Shown: piece by piece, positions 9,044-18,900 of the stretch
Position numbering within the stretch: position 1 is the stretch's first letter
How the letters are laid out: each line of letters opens with the position of its first letter
DNA from: DSXF01 sp964387495
Lineage (GTDB): Bacteria; Chloroflexota; Anaerolineae; Anaerolineales; Villigracilaceae
Length of the DNA: 64,000 nt
Direction of reading: 5' to 3'
NCBI GenBank assembly: GCA_964387495.1
Contig: CAYLXB010000008.1
Coordinates: 1-64,000 of the forward strand
Notes under the pieces: model-generated
What the model saw: only the letters and a program-made list of their open reading frames with translations
The model's database searches: none
Told to the model about the DNA's origin: nothing
Position numbers and translations under genes: made by a program

Positions 9044-10960
9044 ATGGAAATCAAACAATACCTCAGCCTCGTCCGCCGCTGGGCCTGGCTGTTGATTCTT
9101 GGCACCTTGCTGGGGCTGGCTGCCGGGTTCTGGTACACCTCCCGGCAGTCACCTGTTTACCAGGCATCCACGCGCGTCATGGTCTCCAGCAACCTGCAGG
9201 GCGGTGATGTTTACTCGTATTACTACGGCGATCAACAACTTCTCCAGACCTACGTACAATTGATTTCCACCACCCCCGTGCTGGCTGAGGCTTCAAGGCA
9301 ATTGGGCTTTGATATCAGCGCCGGTCAGGTCAGCGCCGGTCAATTGGAAAACACGCGCGTCATCCTCATCACCGTGGAAGCCGGTGACCCCGCCCAGGCC
9401 GCCCAGGCCGCCAACATGCTGGTGAATGTGCTGGTAAAGCAGAACGATAACCTGCAGGCCGGCCGGTATGCAGCCAGTGAAGCCAGCCTGGAAGACCAGA
9501 TCGCCCAGGTCGAGGCCCAGATTGCAAGCCTGGAGGGGCAGGTCGAGCAGGTCTCCAGCCTGAATGTTGAGGAACAGCTGATCCAGGTGGAAGCCCAACT
9601 GCGCCCCCTGCAGGACGAGGTGGCACGCCTGAAACAGGAGATCGCTGCACTCACGCCGGCCTATGATGTAAACCGCAAGAAACAGGTTGCTGAGAAGCAG
9701 GCCCGCATTGACCAGCTTACCCCTGTGTTGGACCTGTACCAGGAGATCTATTCGAACCTGATCGTACTGGGTAAACCGGTCGAATCCGGGAACGAAGATT
9801 TCCGCCTGGCGCGTCTGCAGACCACCCTGTCGCTCTACCAGGAGATCTACCTCAATTTACTGAACAGCCGCGAGGCCATCCGCCTGGCACGCCTGCAGAA
9901 CACCCCCAATGTGGTGCAGATCGAACCGGCCGTGGAACCCGGCGGGCCCATCCGCCCCCAGCCGCTTCGCAACACGCTCCTGGCCGGCGGGATCGGCCTG
10001 ATGCTGGCTGCCGGCATTGCCTTCCTGGTTGAATACCTGGATGATACGCTCAAGACGCCCGAGGATGTGGAGCGTGTGCTCGGCCTGCCGGTCATCGGCT
10101 ATATCGCCCAGATGCATTACCGCAGCAAAAGCGCTGAGGAGATTTACGTCACCCACCAGCCTCGCTCGCCGGTCTCTGAAGCCTTTCGCGCCCTGCGCAC
10201 CAACCTGGAGTTTGCCGGCGTGGACGCCCCGCTGCGCACCCTGCTGATCACCAGCCCGGGCCCGTCGGAAGGCAAGTCCACCATTTCGGCCAACCTGGCT
10301 GCCATCATCAGCCAGGGAGGCAAGCGCGTCATCCTGCTGGATGCCGACCTGCGCCGCCCGAAGGTGCACAAGTACCTGGGATTGTCCAACCGCACCGGTC
10401 TGAGCGACCTGTTCCGCGAACAGGCAGACAGCCACGCAACCGGCCAGGTTTCTGAAGAAGTACCGAACCTGAAGGTGATTACCAGCGGCAGTCTGCCGCC
10501 CAACCCGGCCGAACTGCTCGGCTCGGAAAAAATGTCTCACATCCTGTCTGACCTGAAGGCCCAGGCCGATGTCGTGGTGATCGACACACCGCCCTCCCTG
10601 GTGGCCGATGCCCAGGCATTGAGCGCCAGGGTGGATGGTGTCCTGCTGGTCATCCAGCCGGGGCATACGCACCGGGATGCAGCCAGGGCCACGCTGGAGA
10701 TGTTCAACCGGGCCGGGGCGCGTCTCGTGGGTGTTGTCTTCAACCGCATTCCTCGCAACCGGGCTTATTATTATGGCGGGTACCGTTACTACTCACCGTA
10801 CAAGAAAGGCAAGAAGGACCACTACGATTACTATGGCAGCGACCAGCCCGCCAGGCCCTCGGTCGCAGCCAGGGTTGAAGATCCGGTCTCCAGATTCAGG
10901 CGCCTTGTGAAAAGCGCCCCATCCAGGAAACTAAAAAGAACAAAGGCCAAGGAAAATTGA
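9044..10960 (+). CDS. Polysaccharide co-polymerase with fused BY-kinase domain (Wzz-Wzc/CapB type)
   Basis: Chain-length regulator and autokinase of 638 aa in the inner membrane. TM1 is near residues 14-32, a periplasmic Wzz region with a predicted coiled coil spans about 150-205, and TM2 is near 305-325. The cytoplasmic BY-kinase has Walker A in PSEGKST (about 407-413), Walker A' ILLDADLRRP and Walker B VVVIDTPPS. The tail holds a tyrosine cluster (RAYYYGGYRYYSPY, then DHYDYYG), the usual autophosphorylation site that controls polymerisation. A ribosome binding site (taggagt) and a possible -10 TACAAT at 9018-9023 suggest its own promoter. The next gene carries the matching phosphatase domain. 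Confidence 0.93.
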   Translation: MEIKQYLSLVRRWAWLLILGTLLGLAAGFWYTSRQSPVYQASTRVMVSSNLQGGDVYSYYYGDQQLLQTYVQLISTTPVLAEASRQLGFDISAGQVSAGQLENTRVILITVEAGDPAQAAQAANMLVNVLVKQNDNLQAGRYAASEASLEDQIAQVEAQIASLEGQVEQVSSLNVEEQLIQVEAQLRPLQDEVARLKQEIAALTPAYDVNRKKQVAEKQARIDQLTPVLDLYQEIYSNLIVLGKPVESGNEDFRLARLQTTLSLYQEIYLNLLNSREAIRLARLQNTPNVVQIEPAVEPGGPIRPQPLRNTLLAGGIGLMLAAGIAFLVEYLDDTLKTPEDVERVLGLPVIGYIAQMHYRSKSAEEIYVTHQPRSPVSEAFRALRTNLEFAGVDAPLRTLLITSPGPSEGKSTISANLAAIISQGGKRVILLDADLRRPKVHKYLGLSNRTGLSDLFREQADSHATGQVSEEVPNLKVITSGSLPPNPAELLGSEKMSHILSDLKAQADVVVIDTPPSLVADAQALSARVDGVLLVIQPGHTHRDAARATLEMFNRAGARLVGVVFNRIPRNRAYYYGGYRYYSPYKKGKKDHYDYYGSDQPARPSVAARVEDPVSRFRRLVKSAPSRKLKRTKAKEN

Positions 10961-10987
10961 GCCTTCCCCGTTCCGCCGGCTGAAAAA

Positions 10988-12676
10988 ATGCCGGGACGGC
11001 CTCCAAAAGCCCCCGTGCCTGCCATTCTTTTCGTCTGCACCGCCAACCAGTACCGCTCCCCCCTGGCGGCCGTTCTTTTTCGGCGCCTGCTTGAGGAGGA
11101 TGGGCGCTATCCAGGCTGGCATGTTGCCAGTGCAGGCACTTGGACTGCGCCGGGACTGCCGCTCAATCCCCGCACGATTAAAATCGCGCAGCAGCTCGGG
11201 GGGGACCTTTCAGCGCAGCGTACCCAGCTGGTCAATGCCGAATTGCTGGAAGAATTCGACCTGATCCTGGTGATGGAGTCTGGGCACAGGGAATCGCTCA
11301 GCACCGAATTCCCCGCCTGCCGGCCGCGGCTTCACCTGCTGGCGGAACTGGCGGACGGCCGGCCTTCCAGCATTCCTGACCCGGGCACCTCGCGCATCAG
11401 TCTGGAAGAAGTCTGCCGGGATCTCAGCGCCCTGCTGGAACGCGGTTTTCCCCGCATCGTCGCCGCAGCCCAGGATGCGGAACAGCAGCGCCGGAAGCCT
11501 CTCGGAACGCCGGCGGTATCCTTTGACCATCTCACGCTTGGCCGCCTGCTTACGATCTCCACAGATGCAGAGACGTGGGCAGCCTTCTCCGCTCCCACCT
11601 GGCAGGCTCTTTTGCAGGCAGTCCTGGCAGAAGGCGTGGCCCCCCTGCTCAGCTTTCGACTGGCTGAAACCGGGCAGGTGGCCATGATCCCGCCCGCAGC
11701 CCGTGCTGCCCTGCGCACAGCCTGTCTGAATACCTGGCGGAACAACCAGGAGATCATCAAGGAACTGCAGGTGCTCGCCCGGCACTTCAGCCAGGCGGGG
11801 ATCCCGGTCGTGGTACTCAAAGGCGCCTGCTTTGCGCTGACGATCTACCCGGATCCTGGTCTCAGGCCCATGAGCGACCTTGACCTGCTCATTCCCCGCG
11901 AAAAACTCCCCCGGGCGGTGGAAATTGCCACCCGGCTTGGCTACAGTAATACGCTTCCCGAGGCCATGCCCGGCCTGCGCGACCTGCTCGGCCACGATAT
12001 CTACCTGCAAAGAGGCGGCCTCAGCCTCGAACTCCATCACAGCCTGGTGGCCGACCGGGTCTTCCGCTATGCAGTCCCGGTGGATTGGTTCTGGACACAG
12101 ACCGAACCCCTCGCCAGCCCGCCAGGCTATAATTTCGAAAACCTGGCCATGCTTACGCCTGCGGCCCAGATGCTGTACTCTGCCGCCCATGCCATGCTGC
12201 AGCACGGCGGGCAGCAGGCACCCCTGCGCTGGTTTTATGACCTGCACCTGCTGGTCCAGCATTATGGCAGCCGGCTGGATTGGGACCTGCTCATCGCCCA
12301 GGCCAGGGAATTTGCCTGGGCCTCCGCACTGGAGGCGGCCCTGGCCCATACAACTGCCTGTTTTGCCACCCCCATCCCGGCCTGCGTGCGCGCCCGCCTG
12401 GCAGAAAAAACGGACCGCCATCAAAAACTGGTGGCCGCCAAGCAGGTCAAAGCTGCCACGCATACTGCCGATGAATACCGGAAGATCATCTCCCTCAACT
12501 GGCGGGGGCGGTTCAGGCTGGTGCAGGCACTTCTCTTCCCCAGCCCGGCCTATATGCGCTGGCGTTACCAATTGAAGGCCGGCTGGGCGCTGCCGCTGTA
12601 CTACCTGCTCCGCTGGGGAGGCATCCTGAAGGATGTATTCCGGACGCTCTTTTCCGCCGCCAGGCAGAAACCTTGA
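10988..12676 (+). CDS. Fusion: low-molecular-weight tyrosine phosphatase + NTP_transf_5-like nucleotidyltransferase domain
   Basis: A 562-aa two-domain protein. Residues 1 to about 155 form an LMW-PTP: the P-loop VCTANQYRSP has Cys17 and Arg23 (CX5R) and the general acid is Asp131 in IPDPG. Residues about 230-560 resemble the uncharacterised nucleotidyltransferase family (PF14907 type), with VLKGACFALTIYPDPGLRPM and then SDLDLLIP, whose D-x-D is the likely metal-binding pair, and ELHHSLV. The phosphatase half would dephosphorylate the Tyr tail of the adjacent BY-kinase, the usual Wzb/Wzc pairing. The nucleotidyltransferase family is often found in lasso-peptide and related RiPP clusters, and such a cluster lies 10 kb downstream. 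The frame is continuous and no start or stop separates the domains. Confidence 0.82.
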   Translation: MPGRPPKAPVPAILFVCTANQYRSPLAAVLFRRLLEEDGRYPGWHVASAGTWTAPGLPLNPRTIKIAQQLGGDLSAQRTQLVNAELLEEFDLILVMESGHRESLSTEFPACRPRLHLLAELADGRPSSIPDPGTSRISLEEVCRDLSALLERGFPRIVAAAQDAEQQRRKPLGTPAVSFDHLTLGRLLTISTDAETWAAFSAPTWQALLQAVLAEGVAPLLSFRLAETGQVAMIPPAARAALRTACLNTWRNNQEIIKELQVLARHFSQAGIPVVVLKGACFALTIYPDPGLRPMSDLDLLIPREKLPRAVEIATRLGYSNTLPEAMPGLRDLLGHDIYLQRGGLSLELHHSLVADRVFRYAVPVDWFWTQTEPLASPPGYNFENLAMLTPAAQMLYSAAHAMLQHGGQQAPLRWFYDLHLLVQHYGSRLDWDLLIAQAREFAWASALEAALAHTTACFATPIPACVRARLAEKTDRHQKLVAAKQVKAATHTADEYRKIISLNWRGRFRLVQALLFPSPAYMRWRYQLKAGWALPLYYLLRWGGILKDVFRTLFSAARQKP

Positions 12677-12793
12677 GGCTCTCGAGCTTGTTGCAGCCGT
12701 CAAATCCATTACCTTACAGGTACTTATCATGACAAAACTGATAGTCGTTTCCATTGTAAGCCAGACTAAAAAACAGTAAAATCGAAGAAATCA

Positions 12794-12873
12794 AGAGTGA
12801 GCATAAGTGCGGATGCATTGACTCTGAATCTATCTGGTCGCTGTGCCTGACATATTCTTAGCGGTATTTCAGG
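12794..12873 (+). other. Possible structured leader region
   Basis: The 291-base gap between 12676 and 12968 has no convincing ORF. It shows short complementary pairs (AGAGT 12794-12798 with ACTCT 12821-12825; CCTGA 12846-12850 with TCAGG 12869-12873) followed directly by the strong hairpin at 12891-12927. That layout, small stems followed by a terminator 41 bases before a large gene, resembles an attenuator or riboswitch leader. I do not recognise any known riboswitch consensus, and short pairs can arise by chance. Confidence 0.2.
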
Positions 12874-12890
12874 TAAAGGTTCAGACGAGC

Positions 12891-12927
12891 AAATAGCGAA
12901 ACCGGCCGCGCGGTTTTGCTATTTTTT
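12891..12927 (+). terminator. Intrinsic terminator or attenuator hairpin before the giant surface protein gene
   Basis: A 14-bp stem with one G:U pair is formed by AAATAGCGAAACCG and CGGTTTTGCTATTT around a 6-base loop, and runs into a T-rich tract (TTTTTTATTT). This is a textbook intrinsic terminator on the + strand. It lies 214 bases after the phosphatase-fusion gene and only 41 bases before the next ATG, so it either ends the polysaccharide operon or attenuates transcription into the surface-protein gene. Confidence 0.8.
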
Positions 12928-12967
12928 ATTTAAATACGCAAAACACATTCGCAACCAGGAGATTACC

Positions 12968-15900
12968 ATGAAGAAGACTTTGGACCTCACCTTTCGCATT
13001 TTATTCCTTTGCATCTATGTGCTCTCACTGGCACCGGCTCCGGTCGCAGTTGCCGCACCGGAGATCGAACCCGTGAGCACGCCAGAGATTGAAATCGCTG
13101 CCGCACCGGTCGAACCGGCGCAGGAAGAGAACAACCCCCTGGTAGTGCCTCCGCAAAACTTCAGGCCAAAGTCTCCTCTGGATGTTGCGCAGGAACTGCA
13201 CCTCCTGGGCTATACCCTGCCATCTTACTCTACATACGACCCGCAGAACGGTTTGAGCATTGAGCCGCTCACCGCCTATAACCTGGTGGTGGACTCGAAT
13301 GTGCTCTCGCCGTCTTCCTACGGCCCTTCCGCAGCCACTTTTGGGGCCAGGTACTGCAACACCAATACCACCGGAGATCTGACGGATGTCTGGGCTTACA
13401 TCGGCAACTACGATAAGGACTACGATGGAGCGCCGGGGGACCCCGACATCGGCACCTTCCCGATCCGCCGGGAGACGGCGCCCGCCTACGATCCGGCTGC
13501 TTTTGCAGCGGCCTACGCCGACACCAGCACCAACCCGCTGGTCGACTCGACCCTCACGGATTACGGCGCCACATCCACGCCGTTTGCCCTCAAACTCGAA
13601 GCCGGCAGTTCCACCACTCTGGCGGAGGGGGCGCGTTACATCGGCACCCTGGCGCCGGGCCAATGCCGCACCGAATATTGGCTCATCTCCTACCCGCGCA
13701 AGGCCTGCTCGACCGGCACGGTCTGCGATGTCAACAACTCGTCGAGGGAGGATGTGACCGGCAATGTGAAACCCGAGGACGATCTCTGGCTGCCTTATTT
13801 CTTCTGGGGTACCTCCACCCTGTCTGCAGCCACCAAAACCTCCTACCGCTGGAACGTGGTCACCATGCGCAATGAGATCTCTGCCATGGCGAACAAGATC
13901 TGGCCCAATGGCGATAACAAGGTGCCGGATGAATATGTAACCGCCATCCAGCAGGTGCTTGGCTGGGATACCTGGACACCCAACGGCAGTGGTACGACCG
14001 CCTATCCCGGCGAGACCGTGGTCAGCCAGGGCATCTGGTACGACCTGGGCAACGTGGGGGCAGGTTTCGATAACAACGGCGACCTGGTGCCGGACCGCAA
14101 TGCCTGGCTGCAGCCGATCGGCGATGCCGGCTCGTACGACCCGGGTTGTTTCCGCCTGATCCGCACCTATGGGCTGGTCATCGTCAAACTGAACGACGGG
14201 ACGGAGATGTTGATCCCGTTCGTCGACCGGATGTATTTCGAAAACATCCCGGATAACAACAATGGTGCGGTGGGTTTGGTATTTTATGAATATATGGCCC
14301 TCGACGGGGTCTGCACCGCCGGCCTGACGCCCTACCAGGAAGTGGCCTCGGGCTACGATAACGAAAAGTTCAATGCTGACTTCGGCGCCGGCATCCCGCC
14401 CCTCCAGAGCCAGGAAACCAACATGACGCTCGACAAGAGCGGCCAGCCTGTGATCGGCCTGGATGGCCAGATCAATTACAGCCTGACCTTCACCCTGCCG
14501 GACGTCAACACCAGCAACACCCAGGTCATCACCGTGGGCAATCCCTCCACCGGCGCACCGCTCACCTTCTCCGATTCGGTGCCGGTCGGCCTGCGCTATG
14601 TGGGCGGCTCCGCCAGCACCACCGTGGATATGTCCGCCAACTACACCCTGGGCGACATTCCCGCCACGGTGCTTTTCTCCAAGGATGGCGGCACCACCTG
14701 GCAGTCCACCGACCCCGGCGACCACACCAGCACTTCGGCCAGCGACCAGCTGGTCATCCAGTGGCAGCTGCAGAGCGGGGTGCGAAGCCCGGCCAGCGGT
14801 CCGGCCTACACCGGCACCGTCACCTTCAGCGCCGTTCCCCCCGCGGCCACGTACACCGAAAAAGTGATCAAAAACACCGCCTGCCTGCGGATCGGACTCT
14901 CGCCCTCCTTCTTCTGCGATGAATTCCCGATCGTCATCGCCGGGAATTCGGCCATCACCGGCACCGTCTTCAAGGATATCGGCACAACCGGCGGCGTGGC
15001 AGGCAACGGCGTCCAGGATGGCGCCGAAGCGGGCATCGGCGACACGGCTGCCGACACCGACACCACCGGTGTGACGGTCAAGTTGTACTGGGATGCCAAC
15101 GGCGATGGCGATTACGACGACGCGGGCGATTTCCTGTACGCGACCACCACCACCGACTCCAACGGTAATTACTGTTTCGGCGGCACCGGCGCCACCTGCA
15201 CCCCTTCCAGCACCGCCGGGCTGGCGGCCACGGGCAGCACGGCCCGCTACATTATCGTGGTCGATCCGGCGGATGTGGATGTCACCGGTGTCGAGCCGAA
15301 CCTGACCGGTTACGGCCCGACCACCGTCACGTCCTACACCAAGGTCGCCCTGGCGGCCAACACCCTCTACGGCGATGCCACCGACGGCAGCGAACCCAGT
15401 GATTTTGGCTTTGCGCCCGCCCTGTGGGTGGAAAAGCGCCGTGATACGGCCAGCCCGGTCACCGAGGGCGGCACGGTTCAATTTACATTGACGGCCACCA
15501 ACACCCTGCCCGGCAGCGGCACAAGGTCCGCCACCTGTTCGTATTATGTGTGGGCAGGGGAAGTCTACCCGACAACCTGGGGCGGAGCACCCGACGGCGG
15601 CGGCCCGGCCAATTCCCAGTTCCAGGTTCCGACCAATGCCACAGGCCGCCCGGACGAGCGCTATGCTTATTCGGTGATGAATGACAACACGGATACCCTC
15701 GGCCTGGGCGGATACAAGATCGCCAATATGGGCGGCAACATCACCTCCGTCCAATATGTGGTCAACGTTCATGAACGGGTCGACCTGAGCACATCTGACC
15801 GTTTCTTCGTCAACACCTACTATAACGATGTCCAGGAGGAATCGGTCGAGTATTACGGCAACGGCACCTGGGAAGTGGATAACGTTGCCCAGACCCCGGC

Positions 15901-18900
15901 CACCACTTACTTCAACGGCGGCACGGGCACAGAGTACGTCATCACCCGCACGCTGGATCCCAACAAGATCACCAACCGCACCGACAATACCTGGCAGTGG
16001 ACCGACTTCAGGGCCACCAACGGCCTGGAACTCCAGGTCCAGGCGAACAAAGGTTCGAGCAGCGGTGATGTTAACCTGGATGCGGCCGGTTTCATCATCA
16101 CCACCGACGGCACCTGCGGCGGCACAGCCTCGACGATTCTCAACCCTGTGCCCCTGGTCGACGAATTCGACAACCGCTACCTGCAGTTCGTCTCCGCGGT
16201 CCCGCCCATCAGCAGCCAGTCCACCTCCGGGGACCTCACCACCCTCAGCTGGGCCAACGTCGGCCCGCTCTATCCCGGCGAGACCAAATCCGTCACCGTC
16301 ACCTTCCTGGCCAAGGATGTCTCCGCCTCCGTGACCACGATCAACAAGGATGAATCCACCGGCGCGAAGTTCGTCAGCGGCGCCTCGGCCAATTCGGACC
16401 TCAGGACCGAGACCAACAACCAGGCGGATGTGACCATCGACCCCTACGCTCAGATCTCCGGCTATGTCTGGCAGGACCAGGACAATGCCGGCTGGGAGGG
16501 CACCAACGGCTACGATTCGAGCGACCTGCTGCTCTCCGGCGTGACCGTCCGGCTGTATGCCTGCCAGTACCCGGCAGGCACCAACCTGACCACGTCAACT
16601 TATGATCCCACCGAGCCGTGTACCGGTGAACAGGGTGGGAATAACAAATACGGTACCTGGGGATTGATCAGTACGACTACCACGGATGCCAACGGCTACT
16701 ATTCGTTCGGCAACCTGTCCCAGGGTTTCTACATCACCCAGGTGGTGCCTTCGAACACCTCCGGGCAGCTGCCCACCACGGCCACCCAGCGCGCCGAGGC
16801 AGTCCAGAACTCCACCGGCGTTACCTGCACGAACTGCAACAACTACTGGGAACCGGCCGGCGCCGCAGGCTCATACCTGACAGCCTTGCTGACGACCACC
16901 AATTTCAACTACCTCTCCCCGGCCGAGGAAATCACCCGGGTGAACTTCGGCTATGTCCTGCCGGCCGGCATCGCCGGCACGGTCTGGCACGACTATGACG
17001 GCGACGGCGTCATCGACACCAGCGAGCCCCCCATCAGCGGGGTGACCGTCTACCTGTGCGACAGCGGGGACACCGCCCCCTGCACCGCTGCGAATGCCAA
17101 CGCCAGTTACACCACCGGCGCGGACGGCAAGTACATCTTCACCGGTTTGACAGCCGGCACCCAGTACTTCACCGGCCTGTCTGCCAACCCGGCCGGCTAC
17201 AACACCCATACCTACGACCCGGATAACGGCACCACCAACCCGGACCGCACCTCCGGCTTGGTCACCGCCGTCAGCAACCAGACCCTCTCGCCCTATAATT
17301 TCGGCTTCCGCAACACCGGCTCCTATGTCATCGGTGACACGCTCTTCTATGACTGGGACGGCCAGGGCGACCAGGACAGCGGCGTGGATGAGGGCATCAA
17401 CAATGTGGATGTCCTGTTGTATGCCGACCTGGATAACGACGGCGTGATCGATTCCACCGACCCCCTGGTGAGCACCCAGAGCACGGATGCCAGCGGCATG
17501 TACTGCTTCGGCGGCTCCATCGTGGGCGGCATCTGCACCGCGGGCACCAGCGCCCTGCCGGCCGGCAACTACATCGTCAAGGTCAACACCGGCGATGCGC
17601 AGTTCCCGGCCAGTGTCAACCAAACCAAGGACCCCGGCGAAACCGGCGTCTGCGTCACCTGCGACAGCCTGAACAAGATCAGCCTCAGCGCCTCGAACTT
17701 CGACCAGGACTTTGGCTACAAGCCAAACGGCTCCGGTTACATCGGCGACACCGTCTTCAAGGACAGCGACGGCAGCGGCACCCAGGGCACCACCGAAGCG
17801 GGCATCTCCGGCGTCACCGTGGAACTGCAGGTGGATCTGAACGGCGACGGCACTTACGTGACGATTGCCACCGATGTGACCGACTCGAGCGGCAAATACC
17901 TGTTCACCGGCCTGCCCGCCGGCACCTACCGGGTCAAGATCGACCTCGATAACACCCCCTACGCCAACGCCACGGCCATCCCCAACGACGGCTACGGCTA
18001 CGAGTACACACCCAGCACCGGCACCACCTCCACCGCCGGCATGGTCTACCTGGACAAGACCCTGGCTACCAGCACCTCCTACGACCTGTCGGCTGACTTC
18101 GGCTTCGCGCCGCTGGCCTCCTTCGGGGATACGGTCTACCAGGACATCAACAACAACGGCACGCAGGACTTCAGCGAGCCGGGCATCAGCGGTTTGACCG
18201 TCACGCTCTACACTTTCACCGATGTTGGTGACGGCGACAAGGTCTACGACCTCGGCGAGCCGTTCTTCGATCTGGACGGCGATGGCGTCCGCGACACGAA
18301 TGAACCTTTCTTTGACAAAGATGGACGGTACCAGCCCGGTGAGACCATCGGCGCCACAGCGGTTGCCACCACGACAACCAATGCCAACGGCATTTACCAC
18401 TTTGCCGGCCTCACCCCGGGTTATTATGTCGCCGAGGTCACCCCCCCGGCCAGTTCCGTGCTGACCGGCGACCCCAACACCGACGGCGTTTCCTGCACCA
18501 CCCTCACCGCCAGCACCGAACCCCCCTATGCTGTTTGCGATAACCGCGATGGCATGCGCCTGTACAACGGCACCAACTACACCGGCGCCGATTTCGGCTA
18601 CCTGATGGGCGGCGCCTTTGGCGACCGCGTCTGGATCGACACCGACGGCGACCGGATCTCGGATCCCGGTGAGTCGGGCCTGGCAAACATCACCGTCACT
18701 GCGGTGACGACCGATCATGTCACGGTCAACGGCGTGGATTATCCCGCAGGCACCACCCTGACCACCGTCACCGACGTCAATGGATACTATTCCTTCCAGA
18801 ACATCCTCCCAGTTGGAGACGACGCGACCTGGACCGTGACCGTCGACACCTCCGACCTGGACTTCACCACCGGCCTGGTCAACACCACCGAGCCGGACCA

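Noticed and set aside
11210..12754. 514-codon antisense open frame over the phosphatase-nucleotidyltransferase gene
   Set aside because: The + strand frame has clear catalytic motifs in both domains; the antisense translation resembles no family.
12794..12927. Cyclic-di-GMP or cobalamin riboswitch
   Set aside because: The region has an AGCGAAACC stretch that recalls riboswitch cores, but the conserved motifs and helix order of these classes are not present.
13025..15772. 915-codon open frame on the - strand inside the giant protein gene
   Set aside because: It is antisense to a well-supported repeat protein; its composition is biased to Gly, Val, Arg and Asp as expected from the reverse reading of Thr/Asp/Gly-rich repeats, and it has no recognisable domain.
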